From assembly GCF_947501785.1 (NCBI RefSeq), contig NZ_CANMXB010000001.1:1445048-1509047 (forward strand): a stretch of 64,000 bases of DNA. The letters run 5' to 3'. Both the position numbers and the translations under genes were made by a program. The stretch's first letter is position 1. Each line of letters starts with the position of its first letter. Of this stretch, positions 34,138 through 42,556 are shown in pieces. The notes under the pieces were generated by a model, which saw only the letters and a list, made by a program, of their open reading frames with translations, had not been told where the DNA came from and made no database searches. Origin of the DNA: an uncultured Litoreibacter sp. (GTDB lineage: Bacteria; Pseudomonadota; Alphaproteobacteria; Rhodobacterales; Rhodobacteraceae).

Positions 34138-35340
34138 ATGTCTTCAGTGACCGAAATTCTGCTCTCCCCGGGGGAGATCTTGTATCAACAAGGCGATCCG
34201 AATGATTGCGGCTTCATTGTTGCGTCGGGTGAGATCATCCTGCACACGGACCTGGCCGGACAGCGGGTTGATATCGAACGGCGTGGCGCAGGGTCCATCG
34301 TGGGGGAGTTGTCAATTCTCACCGGCCAGCCACGCACGGTTACCGTGGAAGCGGTCACTGATTGTCAGGTCTTTCGTGTATCCGCCGACCAGATTTTGAA
34401 CCGGTTCGAAAAACTCGACCCGGTGCTGCGCGCCTGTGTCGAAACCTCAATCAGCTTTACAGGGACATTCAGCGAACAGGCCAACAACAAGGGATCAACA
34501 GTCCCGTTCGCGCCGAGCACGTTACGTGACGCCGACAACCTCATTGAAGAATTCAAATTTGAAACGGATTTGATAAAGGCCATTGAAAACAAAGAGTTTT
34601 TCCTCGTCTACCAACCTATCGTAGAAATTGCCGGTGGAGGAATTGTTGGCTTCGAGGCCCTGATGCGCTGGATTCACCCAACACGCGGCTTTGTGCCTCC
34701 AGACCGCTTTATCGCCAGTGCCGAGGCGATGGGCTCGATTGGCGATCTCACCAACCTTGCCCTCATGGAAGCTTGCGCGGCACTCGCCCGTATGAAGCAA
34801 CAAAGCGGTGCACCCGAGGGGTTGTATGCGTCAATCAACATCTCAGGTGAGGATATCACCCGCCCGAATTTCACAGATTTTCTGACGCATGTTCTTGACC
34901 TGAACGACCTTGAACCGTCCGACATCAAACTTGAGGTAACCGAGACCGCGTTGATTGACGATTTTGAAACCGCGGATAAGAACCTCAATCGGTTGCGCGG
35001 GTTGGGTTGCGGCATCTCGGTGGATGACTTCGGCACGGGCTATTCCAATCTGGCCTATCTCAAGTCGCTGCCCCTGACGACATTGAAGATTGACCGCGCC
35101 TTCGCGGGCGACGCACACGCAAACCCCGTCTCTCGTGGTATCGTTCGGCTTTTGCTTGCTCTGGGTAAGGAGCTTGGCGTTGATATCATCGCGGAAGGGC
35201 TGGAAACTGTGGAAGATGTCGAAACCCTGCGCGATCTCGGCTGCCACTTCGCGCAAGGTTTCTTCTATCACAAACCCATGCCCGAGCAGGAACTTAACAA
35301 CCTCCTGTCAGGCAAGCCGCCGCAGCGTGACGCCGCTTGA
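34138..35340 (+). CDS. Cyclic-nucleotide-binding domain fused to EAL phosphodiesterase
   Basis: A 400-residue cytosolic protein. Residues ~5-115 form a CAP-type cNMP-binding domain ('GEILYQQGDPNDCGFIVASG', 'GSIVGELSILTGQPRT'). Residues ~140-390 are an EAL domain with apparently complete catalytic motifs: 'FEALMRW', 'NISGED', 'EVTETA', 'DDFGTGYSNL', 'KIDRAF', 'EGLET' and 'QGFFYHKPM'. It should hydrolyse c-di-GMP under control of a second nucleotide (inference). Monocistronic, with a 150-bp gap before it. Confidence 0.88.
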   Translation: MSSVTEILLSPGEILYQQGDPNDCGFIVASGEIILHTDLAGQRVDIERRGAGSIVGELSILTGQPRTVTVEAVTDCQVFRVSADQILNRFEKLDPVLRACVETSISFTGTFSEQANNKGSTVPFAPSTLRDADNLIEEFKFETDLIKAIENKEFFLVYQPIVEIAGGGIVGFEALMRWIHPTRGFVPPDRFIASAEAMGSIGDLTNLALMEACAALARMKQQSGAPEGLYASINISGEDITRPNFTDFLTHVLDLNDLEPSDIKLEVTETALIDDFETADKNLNRLRGLGCGISVDDFGTGYSNLAYLKSLPLTTLKIDRAFAGDAHANPVSRGIVRLLLALGKELGVDIIAEGLETVEDVETLRDLGCHFAQGFFYHKPMPEQELNNLLSGKPPQRDAA

Positions 35341-35421
35341 ACAGCCCGCTCTAACGCACTCGTAACTGGCCAAATCCCCGTAAGCGCCCCATATTAGCCA
35401 CTGGTTATGGGAGCACGCCGC

Positions 35422-36741
35422 ATGGATGACGACAGATTGACCCGGGCTGAGGCGCAAGGGTTGCGCTACGCCAAAGAGCTGGAAGGCCATGTTTCCTGGC
35501 TCGACAGTTTCACCGCCGCCGCCCTCGGTGTGCTGGCCGTGGCCTCAGGCATCTACACCTATCTCGGTGTCTCCTCCCTGCTTGATGACAACGGTGCGCT
35601 CAGCTTCTTTGCCGCCGTCAGCTACTCCATCGCCGTCTCGGTCGGCATATTCGTCTTCTGGTCTTACTTGATGCGCCTGCTGCCGGCGGTCCGCACAATG
35701 GGCGCTAGGATCGGGCTTTTCGTATCGATGTTGCTCGGCTCGTTGGCCATCATCGCCATGTCCAGCTGGCTCAATGCAGCTGCCCTCGCAGGCGCGGCCG
35801 CCGTCGAACAGCACCTGGCCCGCACGGTGCAAGACTACCAAACTGCCCTAGAACGCAGCAACGAAATCGCCGTCTCCGCCCAGGGCCTCGGCCGCGATGT
35901 CGCCCGCGTCCGCCAGTCGTTCGAGGACCTGTCCGAACAAGAAGCCACCGGTGATCTGTCCGGCCTCGCCGGTCGCGGTGCGGTGTTCCGCGTGCTGAGA
36001 CAAAAGTCCGACGAACTCGCCGGGCTGGAACGTCAAATTGCGTCGCAACAACCGCTGGTAAATGCCGCCTTCACGGAAGGAAACGCCATTCTTAGCCGGA
36101 TGCGATCCCTCACTGTGGAACCCGGCCCCATCGAAGCCCGGTCCGTTCAATTTTCCGAAGAGGCCGTGCGCCTTGCGGGCGTGATCACGCAGCTCAGGCA
36201 GCTTTCCGTCGCTCCGCTTGTCTCACGCGCGGCCCAAGATCTCTCGGCCTCCGTTATCCTGCCAGAACTCGACGGCCGCACCGCCGAAAACCGCGCGGGC
36301 CAGCAATCAACTATCTCTTCCGTCCTGCAGCTTCTGGGCCAACGTGCCGACACTTTGCGCATCGCCGCCGACGGGGTCATCGCGATGGAGCCCCCCCAAG
36401 ACACGATCTATACCCCCATCAGCACTGCTGACGCGGTGATCCGCTATGCCGAAAATTTCGTGCCAAGTTGGGCTGGTGCAATTGCCATCGACCTGCTGCC
36501 CGCCGTTTTGGTGTTCATTCTCGCGATCACGCAGGCCGCGATCCGGTCCGGAAAATCCCGTGTCGGTGTCGAAGACACCCTGACATTGGCCGAGTTGCGC
36601 GCTGCGCTGAATGCCGTGCAAGACGTCGAGCACTCGCTCAGAGGTAGCGAAACCTGGACGCCTGCACCCGCGCCAAAGCCTGAGACAAAGCCCGAAATCA
36701 AACCGGTGCCGTCCGGCGTGAAGGCAGACAAGCAGGCATGA
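35422..36741 (+). CDS. Multi-pass membrane protein with long coiled-coil region, unknown function
   Basis: A 439-residue protein. Three hydrophobic segments (about 27-53, 58-85, 95-120) precede a ~220-residue helical, probably coiled-coil stretch rich in Ala, Gln, Glu and Arg. A fourth segment (about 350-375, 'IDLLPAVLVFILAITQAAI') follows, then a Pro/Lys tail ('PAPAPKPETKPEIKPVPSG'). GGGAG at 35409-35413 supports the 35422 ATG over one at 35407. The last 4 nt overlap the ClpP-like gene (ATGA), so the products probably work together. Family not recognised. Confidence 0.75.
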   Translation: MDDDRLTRAEAQGLRYAKELEGHVSWLDSFTAAALGVLAVASGIYTYLGVSSLLDDNGALSFFAAVSYSIAVSVGIFVFWSYLMRLLPAVRTMGARIGLFVSMLLGSLAIIAMSSWLNAAALAGAAAVEQHLARTVQDYQTALERSNEIAVSAQGLGRDVARVRQSFEDLSEQEATGDLSGLAGRGAVFRVLRQKSDELAGLERQIASQQPLVNAAFTEGNAILSRMRSLTVEPGPIEARSVQFSEEAVRLAGVITQLRQLSVAPLVSRAAQDLSASVILPELDGRTAENRAGQQSTISSVLQLLGQRADTLRIAADGVIAMEPPQDTIYTPISTADAVIRYAENFVPSWAGAIAIDLLPAVLVFILAITQAAIRSGKSRVGVEDTLTLAELRAALNAVQDVEHSLRGSETWTPAPAPKPETKPEIKPVPSGVKADKQA

Positions 36742-37598
36742 CTGCCAGCACGGACATACCGGTTCTACCGCCCACCCGCGCTGAAAGGCGCGCGGCCCGC
36801 AAGGCGGCGAAGCAAGCCCTGAAGCCGGACCAGCCCAAAGGCCAGATCACCGCGAAGGGCGTGATCAAGCTCGTCCTGGCCGTTCAGCTCGGGATCGCAC
36901 TGTTCTTGATGGGACGCGACCTGTTTGCGGCTATCCCGCATATCGCCTGGCCGTCCAGCCAGCCTCGGTTCGACACGCCCATTATCCCGGGCGACCAAAC
37001 CCGCCGCTACAATCCTGGCGATACCCCGCTCCGGCCAGCGGACGAGGGCAACCCCGCGCGTCCGTATCGCTCCACCGGCGATATGCCGTCGCGCATATCC
37101 TTTGAAATCAAGGGAGAAACGCTCACTCTGACCGGCCAAATTGCTGAAGGGGACGCGGACCGTTTCGCCGAATACCTCAACGCCAACCCGCAAAGCATCA
37201 CCCATATTCGCCTGAACTCCCCAGGTGGGTCGGTTCGCGACGCGCTGACAATCGGCCGCCAGCTGAGGGAAAAGGACTACAACACACTTCTCGGCGCGGG
37301 CGACATTTGCCTCTCCGCCTGCCCCTACATCCTCGCCTCTGGCGCAGAACGCACCATTCATGACGACGCCCAGGTCGGTGTGCACCAACATTACTTCGGC
37401 ACCAATTCCGCCCTGCCTGCCTTTTTGGCGGTAGAAGACATTCAGCGCGGTCAGGGCGAGGTCATGGCCTATCTCGACGATATGGGCGTTGACCCCTTGA
37501 TCATGAGGCACGCCTTGGTCACGCCACCAGATGAGATTTACGTTCTGCTGCCCGAGCAATTGACCGACTACAATATGGCGACTGACCCGTCCGAGTAA
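36738..37598 (+). CDS. Membrane-anchored ClpP-like serine protease-fold protein (COG3904 type)
   Basis: A 286-residue protein with a basic N-terminus, one membrane anchor (about 42-66), a Pro-rich linker and a ClpP/crotonase-fold domain (about 118-270). 'LNSPGGSVRDAL' is the oxyanion-type loop, Ser in 'CLSACPYILASG' is the likely nucleophile and His in 'GVHQHYFG' the likely base. The catalytic domain appears to be periplasmic. Translationally coupled to the coiled-coil membrane protein upstream. Confidence 0.8.
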   Translation: MTASTDIPVLPPTRAERRAARKAAKQALKPDQPKGQITAKGVIKLVLAVQLGIALFLMGRDLFAAIPHIAWPSSQPRFDTPIIPGDQTRRYNPGDTPLRPADEGNPARPYRSTGDMPSRISFEIKGETLTLTGQIAEGDADRFAEYLNANPQSITHIRLNSPGGSVRDALTIGRQLREKDYNTLLGAGDICLSACPYILASGAERTIHDDAQVGVHQHYFGTNSALPAFLAVEDIQRGQGEVMAYLDDMGVDPLIMRHALVTPPDEIYVLLPEQLTDYNMATDPSE

Positions 37599-37646
37599 CC
37601 CGCCGACCCAAGCCCCTTGCACGTTTTCCCGAAGAAGCAAATCCGC

Positions 37647-38114
37647 TTAGAATGCGTCTGGCTGCGCCTCGCGGGCCATGTGATCCAGAACGGCGTTCAC
37701 AAATTTCGGCTCGCGCCCATCAGGGAAAAACGCCTTGGCGACGTCGACAAATTCCACGATTACCACCTTGGGTGGCGTCTTTTTCGCCACCAATTCCGCA
37801 CCTGCCGCCCGGAAAAGGGCGCGCAACGTCGGATCAATTCGGTCGATTTTCCAGGTCTCTACAATCGCCCGATCCGCCAGCTGATCAATCTGCGATTGCT
37901 CCGACACGGCCCCTTCCAAAAGCCCCCGGAACGTGTCGATATCCCCCTCGATCATCTCCTCGCCCTCATAGACCGCGCCAAAACGGTGGTCCTCGAATTC
38001 CGCCCTGACGGCGTCAATCGACTGGCTTGAATGCTCCATCTGGAACAGGGCCTGCACCGCGTAGAGGCGGGAGGCCGATTTCATCGCCCGTTTCTGGTTG
38101 TTCGAGGTGGTCAT
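37647..38114 (-). CDS. nusB: Transcription antitermination factor NusB
   Basis: A 155-residue all-helical protein that binds boxA RNA with NusE for rRNA antitermination. Family motifs include 'SASRLYAVQALFQMEHS', 'IDRIDPTLRALFRAAGAEL', 'VVIVEFVDVAKAFF' and 'FVNAVLDHMA'. Its ATG overlaps the ribH stop by 4 nt, the classic rib-nusB arrangement. Confidence 0.95.
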   Translation of the reverse strand: MTTSNNQKRAMKSASRLYAVQALFQMEHSSQSIDAVRAEFEDHRFGAVYEGEEMIEGDIDTFRGLLEGAVSEQSQIDQLADRAIVETWKIDRIDPTLRALFRAAGAELVAKKTPPKVVIVEFVDVAKAFFPDGREPKFVNAVLDHMAREAQPDAF

Positions 38115-38650
38115 GCGATCTGGAAACTTCCGTCGTCTTCATCATTGCCGCCCGGCCGGAACCCCAGCCCGCGCGATTTCGGCCCGTATCTGCGCTGCAT
38201 CGCGATCAGATGCAAGGCCGCAGCGGCGGCACCGCCGCCTTTATTCTGATCTTTCGGATCAGCGCGCACCTCGGCCTGCTTTCGGTTCTCCACCGTCAGG
38301 ATACCGTTGCCGATATTGCAGCCCTGAAGTCCCAGCAACATCAGCCCGCGCGAACTGTCATTGCAGACTGTCTCGTAATGTGTCGTCTCCCCGCGAATGA
38401 TGCAGCCCAGCGCCACGTAGCCGTCAAAATCACCCTGTCTGTCCGCAATGCGGATGGCAGAGGGCACTTCCAACGCGCCGGGCATTTCTTCAATCTCATA
38501 GGTTGCACCCGCAGCCTCGATCTCGGCCTTGGCGCCCTCTAACAGATTGTTTGCAATATCTTTATAGTAGGGCGACACCACAATCAGCAGCTTGGTGGGC
38601 TCGTCAAACTTGGGCGTGTCCATCACGTGATGGGCCTCTGATCCGGCCAT
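38111..38650 (-). CDS. ribH: 6,7-dimethyl-8-ribityllumazine synthase
   Basis: A 179-residue enzyme joining dihydroxybutanone phosphate to the ribityl pyrimidine to make the riboflavin precursor. Motifs: 'PGALEVPSAIRIA' and 'GYVALGCIIRGETTHYE', where the His acts in catalysis, then 'GILTVENRKQAEVRA' (normally ends QA.ERA). It begins 3 nt after the ribBA stop. Confidence 0.95.
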   Translation of the reverse strand: MAGSEAHHVMDTPKFDEPTKLLIVVSPYYKDIANNLLEGAKAEIEAAGATYEIEEMPGALEVPSAIRIADRQGDFDGYVALGCIIRGETTHYETVCNDSSRGLMLLGLQGCNIGNGILTVENRKQAEVRADPKDQNKGGGAAAAALHLIAMQRRYGPKSRGLGFRPGGNDEDDGSFQIA

Positions 38651-38653
38651 TTT

Positions 38654-39748
38654 CTAACCCTCCGTTGGGATGTTGCGGGTACCGGTGATCTCCAGCCCGT
38701 AGGCGTCGAGGCCGACCACATTTGGGGCGGGGCTGTTGGTCAAAAGCTCCAGCTTGTGTAGCCCAAGAGCTGCCAATATCTGCGCACCGAGACCGTACTG
38801 CCGCAATGTTTGAGGCGACACTTCGCCATCTGTGACCAACTTCATCGTGGTATCGCGCAGCAGAACAACCGCGCCGCGCCCTTCAGAGGCGATTGTTTTC
38901 ATTGCATTTCGCAGCTCACCTGCGGGTGACGGACCAAGGCCCAACACGTCCTCGATCGGGTTCAGTGCGTGCATACGCGTCAGAACGGGCGCAGGGCTTT
39001 CAAGGTTCCCCATGGTCAGCGCAATATGTTCCGATCCGTGTGTCTCATCGGTGAAAATCCGCATGTCCCACTCGCCGCCAAACTCAGACGTAACCTTTTG
39101 AATTGACGACTCTTTCACAAGGTTATCGTGGCGGCGGCGATAGGCAATCAGGTCGCTGATCGTGCCGATCTTGAGGTTATGCAACTGCGCGAAGCCCACA
39201 AGGTCCGGCAAGCGGGACATGGACCCGTCCTCATTCATGATTTCGCAGATCACACCGGACGGATTTAGGCCTGCCAAACGAGACACATCAACAGCCGCCT
39301 CGGTATGGCCTGCGCGCACTAAAACCCCGCCGTTACGGGCCCTTAGCGGGAATATGTGACCCGGGGTGGCGATGTCGGCGGCGGTCTTGGAATGGTCGAT
39401 TGCAACGGCGACGGTGCGGGCGCGATCGTGGGCGGAGATACCGGTGGTCACGCCCTCGCGGGCCTCGATGGAGATGGTAAAAGCGGTCTCGTGGCGCGAC
39501 GAGTTGTAGGAGGCCATCAACGGCAGACCCAACGCGTCGATGCGCTCACCCGTCAAAGTCAGGCAAATCAGGCCGCGGCCATATTTTGCCATGAAATTAA
39601 TGGCTTCCGGGGTTGCCATCTGCGCTGGGATGACCAGATCGCCCTCATTTTCGCGGTCCTCATGGTCCACCAGAATGAACATGCGGCCGTTGCGGGCATC
39701 ATCCAAAATCTCCTCAATCGGGGAAATCGCGTCGGAATAATCGGTCAT
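38654..39748 (-). CDS. ribB: 3,4-dihydroxy-2-butanone 4-phosphate synthase with degenerate GTP cyclohydrolase II domain
   Basis: A 364-residue RibBA-type fusion. The RibB half is intact: 'DHEDRENEGDL', 'YNSSRHETAF', 'GVTTGISAHDRART' and 'HTEAAVDVSRLAGL'. The RibA half (about 210-364) keeps the fold ('RQYGLGAQILAALG', 'LLTNSPAP') but lacks the zinc cysteines: where C..(10)..CDCG is expected it reads 'MHALNPIEDVLGLGPSPAG'. It should make dihydroxybutanone phosphate but not open GTP; a separate GTP cyclohydrolase II is needed elsewhere. Confidence 0.92.
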   Translation of the reverse strand: MTDYSDAISPIEEILDDARNGRMFILVDHEDRENEGDLVIPAQMATPEAINFMAKYGRGLICLTLTGERIDALGLPLMASYNSSRHETAFTISIEAREGVTTGISAHDRARTVAVAIDHSKTAADIATPGHIFPLRARNGGVLVRAGHTEAAVDVSRLAGLNPSGVICEIMNEDGSMSRLPDLVGFAQLHNLKIGTISDLIAYRRRHDNLVKESSIQKVTSEFGGEWDMRIFTDETHGSEHIALTMGNLESPAPVLTRMHALNPIEDVLGLGPSPAGELRNAMKTIASEGRGAVVLLRDTTMKLVTDGEVSPQTLRQYGLGAQILAALGLHKLELLTNSPAPNVVGLDAYGLEITGTRNIPTEG

Positions 39749-39851
39749 GGGCAGCCTTCCTCACTCCCCTCGCGAGATAGCGCGGGCTTAAGCCGATTTA
39801 AAGGGTTAGAGCCCGCCTCGCGGAGTTTTGCGACATTTTGGGGCAAAACTT

Positions 39852-40433
39852 TCAGGCCGTTTCCCCAAAATGTACATCGCTTGGGACAAAACCTGCGAGC
39901 CGTCCTGCCGCGCACCAATCGCGTTCCGCATCGGTGTCGCCCACCACCAACACGCCGTCTCTCGGCAGGCCAGCCGCCCGCAGCGGGGCGATGACGGCGG
40001 CCCCGATATCAGACCATGACGCCGCGAAATGCGGGGCAGGTCCGGCGGCTTTCAGGGCGATGCCGTGCTCCGACATCAGCGTCGCGATTAGCCGCGCCGG
40101 ATCAAGGGGAGGTTGGGCCAGCGTCGTGAGGCTCGCCCTTTCCACCGAAAGCAGTTTTTCAGCGCGATGCGCCGGCATCGGCGCGCCGTCGCGAAACACA
40201 CGCAGCGCGTTGCTGGAAAAAAGAAACGCCACCACATCATGCCCCGATGCCGCGCGGACGGAGGCGTAGGTTTTGTATGGCAGACCCAGTTCTTTGGCGC
40301 GATTTACCCGGCGGCGCAGAACTTCGATGGGCAGGGTCGGCAACAAGTCGCGCCGGGCCTTGGCCCAGCTGTGTTTGCGCCAGCCGTAACCGGCCTCCAT
40401 CGAGGGGCCGTTATTATGGCCAAGCAAACTCAT
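39852..40433 (-). CDS. Conserved protein of unknown function inside the riboflavin cluster
   Basis: A 193-residue soluble protein between ribE and ribBA. The ATG at 40433 overlaps the ribE stop as ATGA, so it is coupled to riboflavin synthase; a TTG two codons upstream is a weak alternative. Readable features: 'LLGHNNGPSMEAGYGWRKH', 'LPIEVLRRRVNRAKELGLPY', 'GHDVVAFLFSSNALRVF' and a C-terminal 'GVLVVGDTDAERDWCAAGRL'. No signal peptide or membrane segment. Not recognised; context suggests a link to flavin synthesis or to rRNA/nucleic acid work. Confidence 0.75.
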   Translation of the reverse strand: MSLLGHNNGPSMEAGYGWRKHSWAKARRDLLPTLPIEVLRRRVNRAKELGLPYKTYASVRAASGHDVVAFLFSSNALRVFRDGAPMPAHRAEKLLSVERASLTTLAQPPLDPARLIATLMSEHGIALKAAGPAPHFAASWSDIGAAVIAPLRAAGLPRDGVLVVGDTDAERDWCAAGRLAGFVPSDVHFGETA

Positions 40434-41017
40434 GCCCAATCCTGCAAACGTGCGACATAGCGGGCGAGCGTGTCGATTTCCAAATTGATGCGGTCGCCTG
40501 TCTTGGCGTCGCCCCAGTTGGTCACCTGTTTGGTGTGTGGGATGAAGTTGATGCCGAAGCTGGCGCCGTCAACCGCGTTGACCGTCAGGGACGTGCCGTT
40601 CAATGCAACAGAGCCTTTCGGCGCGATGAACCGCGCCAAAGCATCCGGGGCTTCAAGCGTCACGCGGGTGCTGTCGCCTTCGTCTTCCATTGCCGTGATC
40701 ACCGCCACGCCATCGACATGGCCGGACACAATGTGGCCGCCCAGCTCGTCCCCCACCTTCAAGGCGCGTTCCAGGTTGATGCGGCTGCCCTCGGCCCAAT
40801 CGCCAATGTTGGTCTTTGACACGCTTTCGGCGGAAATCTCGACGTCGAACCAATCCGCGCCCAGATTGATCACCGTCAGACAGCAGCCGTCGCAGGCGAT
40901 GGACGCGCCCAGATCAATGCCGGACGTATCGTAGCTGCAGGCGATGCGGGCGCGCAGGTCGCCGCGCTGCTCTAGCTCGGTGATCTGGCCGATATCGGTG
41001 ATAATACCTGTGAACAT
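40430..41017 (-). CDS. ribE: Riboflavin synthase, alpha subunit
   Basis: A 195-residue enzyme that dismutates two lumazines to riboflavin. It has the duplicated lumazine-binding domains: the N-terminal 'MFTGIITDIGQI', 'SIACDGCCLTV' and the second-half 'GSVALNGTSLTVNAV' with 'GGHIVSGHVDG'. First gene of the ribE-orphan-ribBA-ribH-nusB run. No FMN riboswitch sequence was seen in the 174-bp gap before it. Confidence 0.95.
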   Translation of the reverse strand: MFTGIITDIGQITELEQRGDLRARIACSYDTSGIDLGASIACDGCCLTVINLGADWFDVEISAESVSKTNIGDWAEGSRINLERALKVGDELGGHIVSGHVDGVAVITAMEDEGDSTRVTLEAPDALARFIAPKGSVALNGTSLTVNAVDGASFGINFIPHTKQVTNWGDAKTGDRINLEIDTLARYVARLQDWA

Positions 41018-41191
41018 GGGCGTCGCTCCGGGTGGTTGCCCCCTGACCTACCCCGCCCAAAAATCTGCCGCAAGACGGGTCTGACGCCACAATGGTGCCG
41101 AAATCCTGTAATAGGTCTGCCTTGTGGATCGCAAATCGCGGTCACACGTGTATGTTGAACGCTGTCTCAGCTCGACGAAGGAAAGAGTGCC

Positions 41192-42475
41192 ATGTCCGGC
41201 GAACGCCGCACATTCTTGTTTCTGCAAGGGCCGCACGGTCCGTTTTTCTACCGGCTTGGCAAAATGCTGACGGCGGCGGGCTGTGACGTGTGGCGTGTGG
41301 GCTTCAACAAGGGCGATGACGCGTTCTGGTTCTCCAACAAAACCTACCTGCCCTTCACCGACCCGCAAGACACCTGGCCCGACCGCTTTCGCGAGATAGT
41401 GGCCGAGAAATCCGTCACCGATATCGTGCTTTACGGCGACACCCGCCCGATCCACGCGCAAGCGGTCGAGATCGCCAATGAGCTGGGCCTGCAGGTCCAT
41501 GTCTTCGAAGAGGGCTATTTGCGCCCCTATTGGGTGACGTATGAGCGCGGCGGCACCAACGGCAACTCCCGCCTGATGGACATGGATGTGGACCAGATGC
41601 GCAAAGCATTGGAGGGGCTGGACCTGGACCTACCAGACGCGCCTGCCCGCTGGGGCGACATGCGCCAGCACGTGTTTTACGGCGCCGTTTACCATTACTT
41701 CGTGTTCCTGCGGAACTGGAAATACCGCAACTTCCGCCCACATCGCGCAGTGCCGGTCACCAAGGAATTCCGCTTGTATATCAAGCGCCTAATGACAATG
41801 CCCTTCACCGCGTTGGGCCGCGCGGCCGCGACCTACCGCATCAAGCATGGCGGCTTCCCCTACCATCTGTGCCTGCTGCAGCTGGAACATGACTCGAGCT
41901 TCCAGATGCATTCCCCCTTCGAGACGATGACCGACTTTCTGGACCTGACGATTGACGGCTTCGCCAAGGGCGCGCCGGCGCATCACCATTTGGTTCTGAA
42001 AGCCCACCCTTTGGAGGACGGCCGCGTGCCCGTTCGGCGTGAAATCAGGCGGCTGGCGCGCGAAAAGGGCGTCGAGGCCCGCGTGCATTACGTGCGGGGC
42101 GGCAAATTGGCCTCCCTTCTCAACACCGCCCGCAGCGCGGTCACGGTAAATTCAACAGCCGCCCAACAGGTGCTGTGGCGCGGCTTCCCGCTGAAGGTTT
42201 TCGGCGAGGCGGTGTACAACAAGCCGGAATTCGTTTCGACGCAGTCATTGCCCGAATTTTTCGTCAACCCGACCCGCCCCGACAGCAAGGCCTATCGCGA
42301 CTACAGGCATTATTTGCTTGAGACATCGCAAATACCGGGCGGCTTCTATTCGGCCCGCGGGCGGCGGCAATTGCTGCGCCAGGTTGTGGACATGATGTTG
42401 GTGGCCGAAGACCCCTATGACGCCCTGACCTCCGGCACTGCGACGCCACGGCAACAGTTACACGTGGTCAACTGA
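41192..42475 (+). CDS. kpsS: Capsular polysaccharide Kdo-transferase KpsS-like
   Basis: A 427-residue cytosolic protein of the KpsS/LipB family. It begins with the typical 'FLFLQGPHGPFFYRLGKML' and 'VWRVGFNKGDDAFW' and has 'EEGYLRPYWVTYERGG', 'HHLVLKAHPLEDG' and 'NSTAAQQVLWRGFPLKVFG'. KpsS adds the first Kdo residues of the phospholipid linker of group 2-type capsules (established knowledge). GGAAAGAG precedes the ATG. Followed by the export lipoprotein and kpsC. Confidence 0.92.
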   Translation: MSGERRTFLFLQGPHGPFFYRLGKMLTAAGCDVWRVGFNKGDDAFWFSNKTYLPFTDPQDTWPDRFREIVAEKSVTDIVLYGDTRPIHAQAVEIANELGLQVHVFEEGYLRPYWVTYERGGTNGNSRLMDMDVDQMRKALEGLDLDLPDAPARWGDMRQHVFYGAVYHYFVFLRNWKYRNFRPHRAVPVTKEFRLYIKRLMTMPFTALGRAAATYRIKHGGFPYHLCLLQLEHDSSFQMHSPFETMTDFLDLTIDGFAKGAPAHHHLVLKAHPLEDGRVPVRREIRRLAREKGVEARVHYVRGGKLASLLNTARSAVTVNSTAAQQVLWRGFPLKVFGEAVYNKPEFVSTQSLPEFFVNPTRPDSKAYRDYRHYLLETSQIPGGFYSARGRRQLLRQVVDMMLVAEDPYDALTSGTATPRQQLHVVN

Positions 42476-42556
42476 CACAGGGCCTTTCTTTTTTACCGCG
42501 TTTCTATAGGTTTAAAAGAAAAACTTGAGGCAGTTTCCCAACGAGGAGCCCACGCA

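Noticed and set aside
41018-41191. Possible FMN riboswitch before ribE
   Set aside because: None of the conserved RFN-element blocks was found on either strand.
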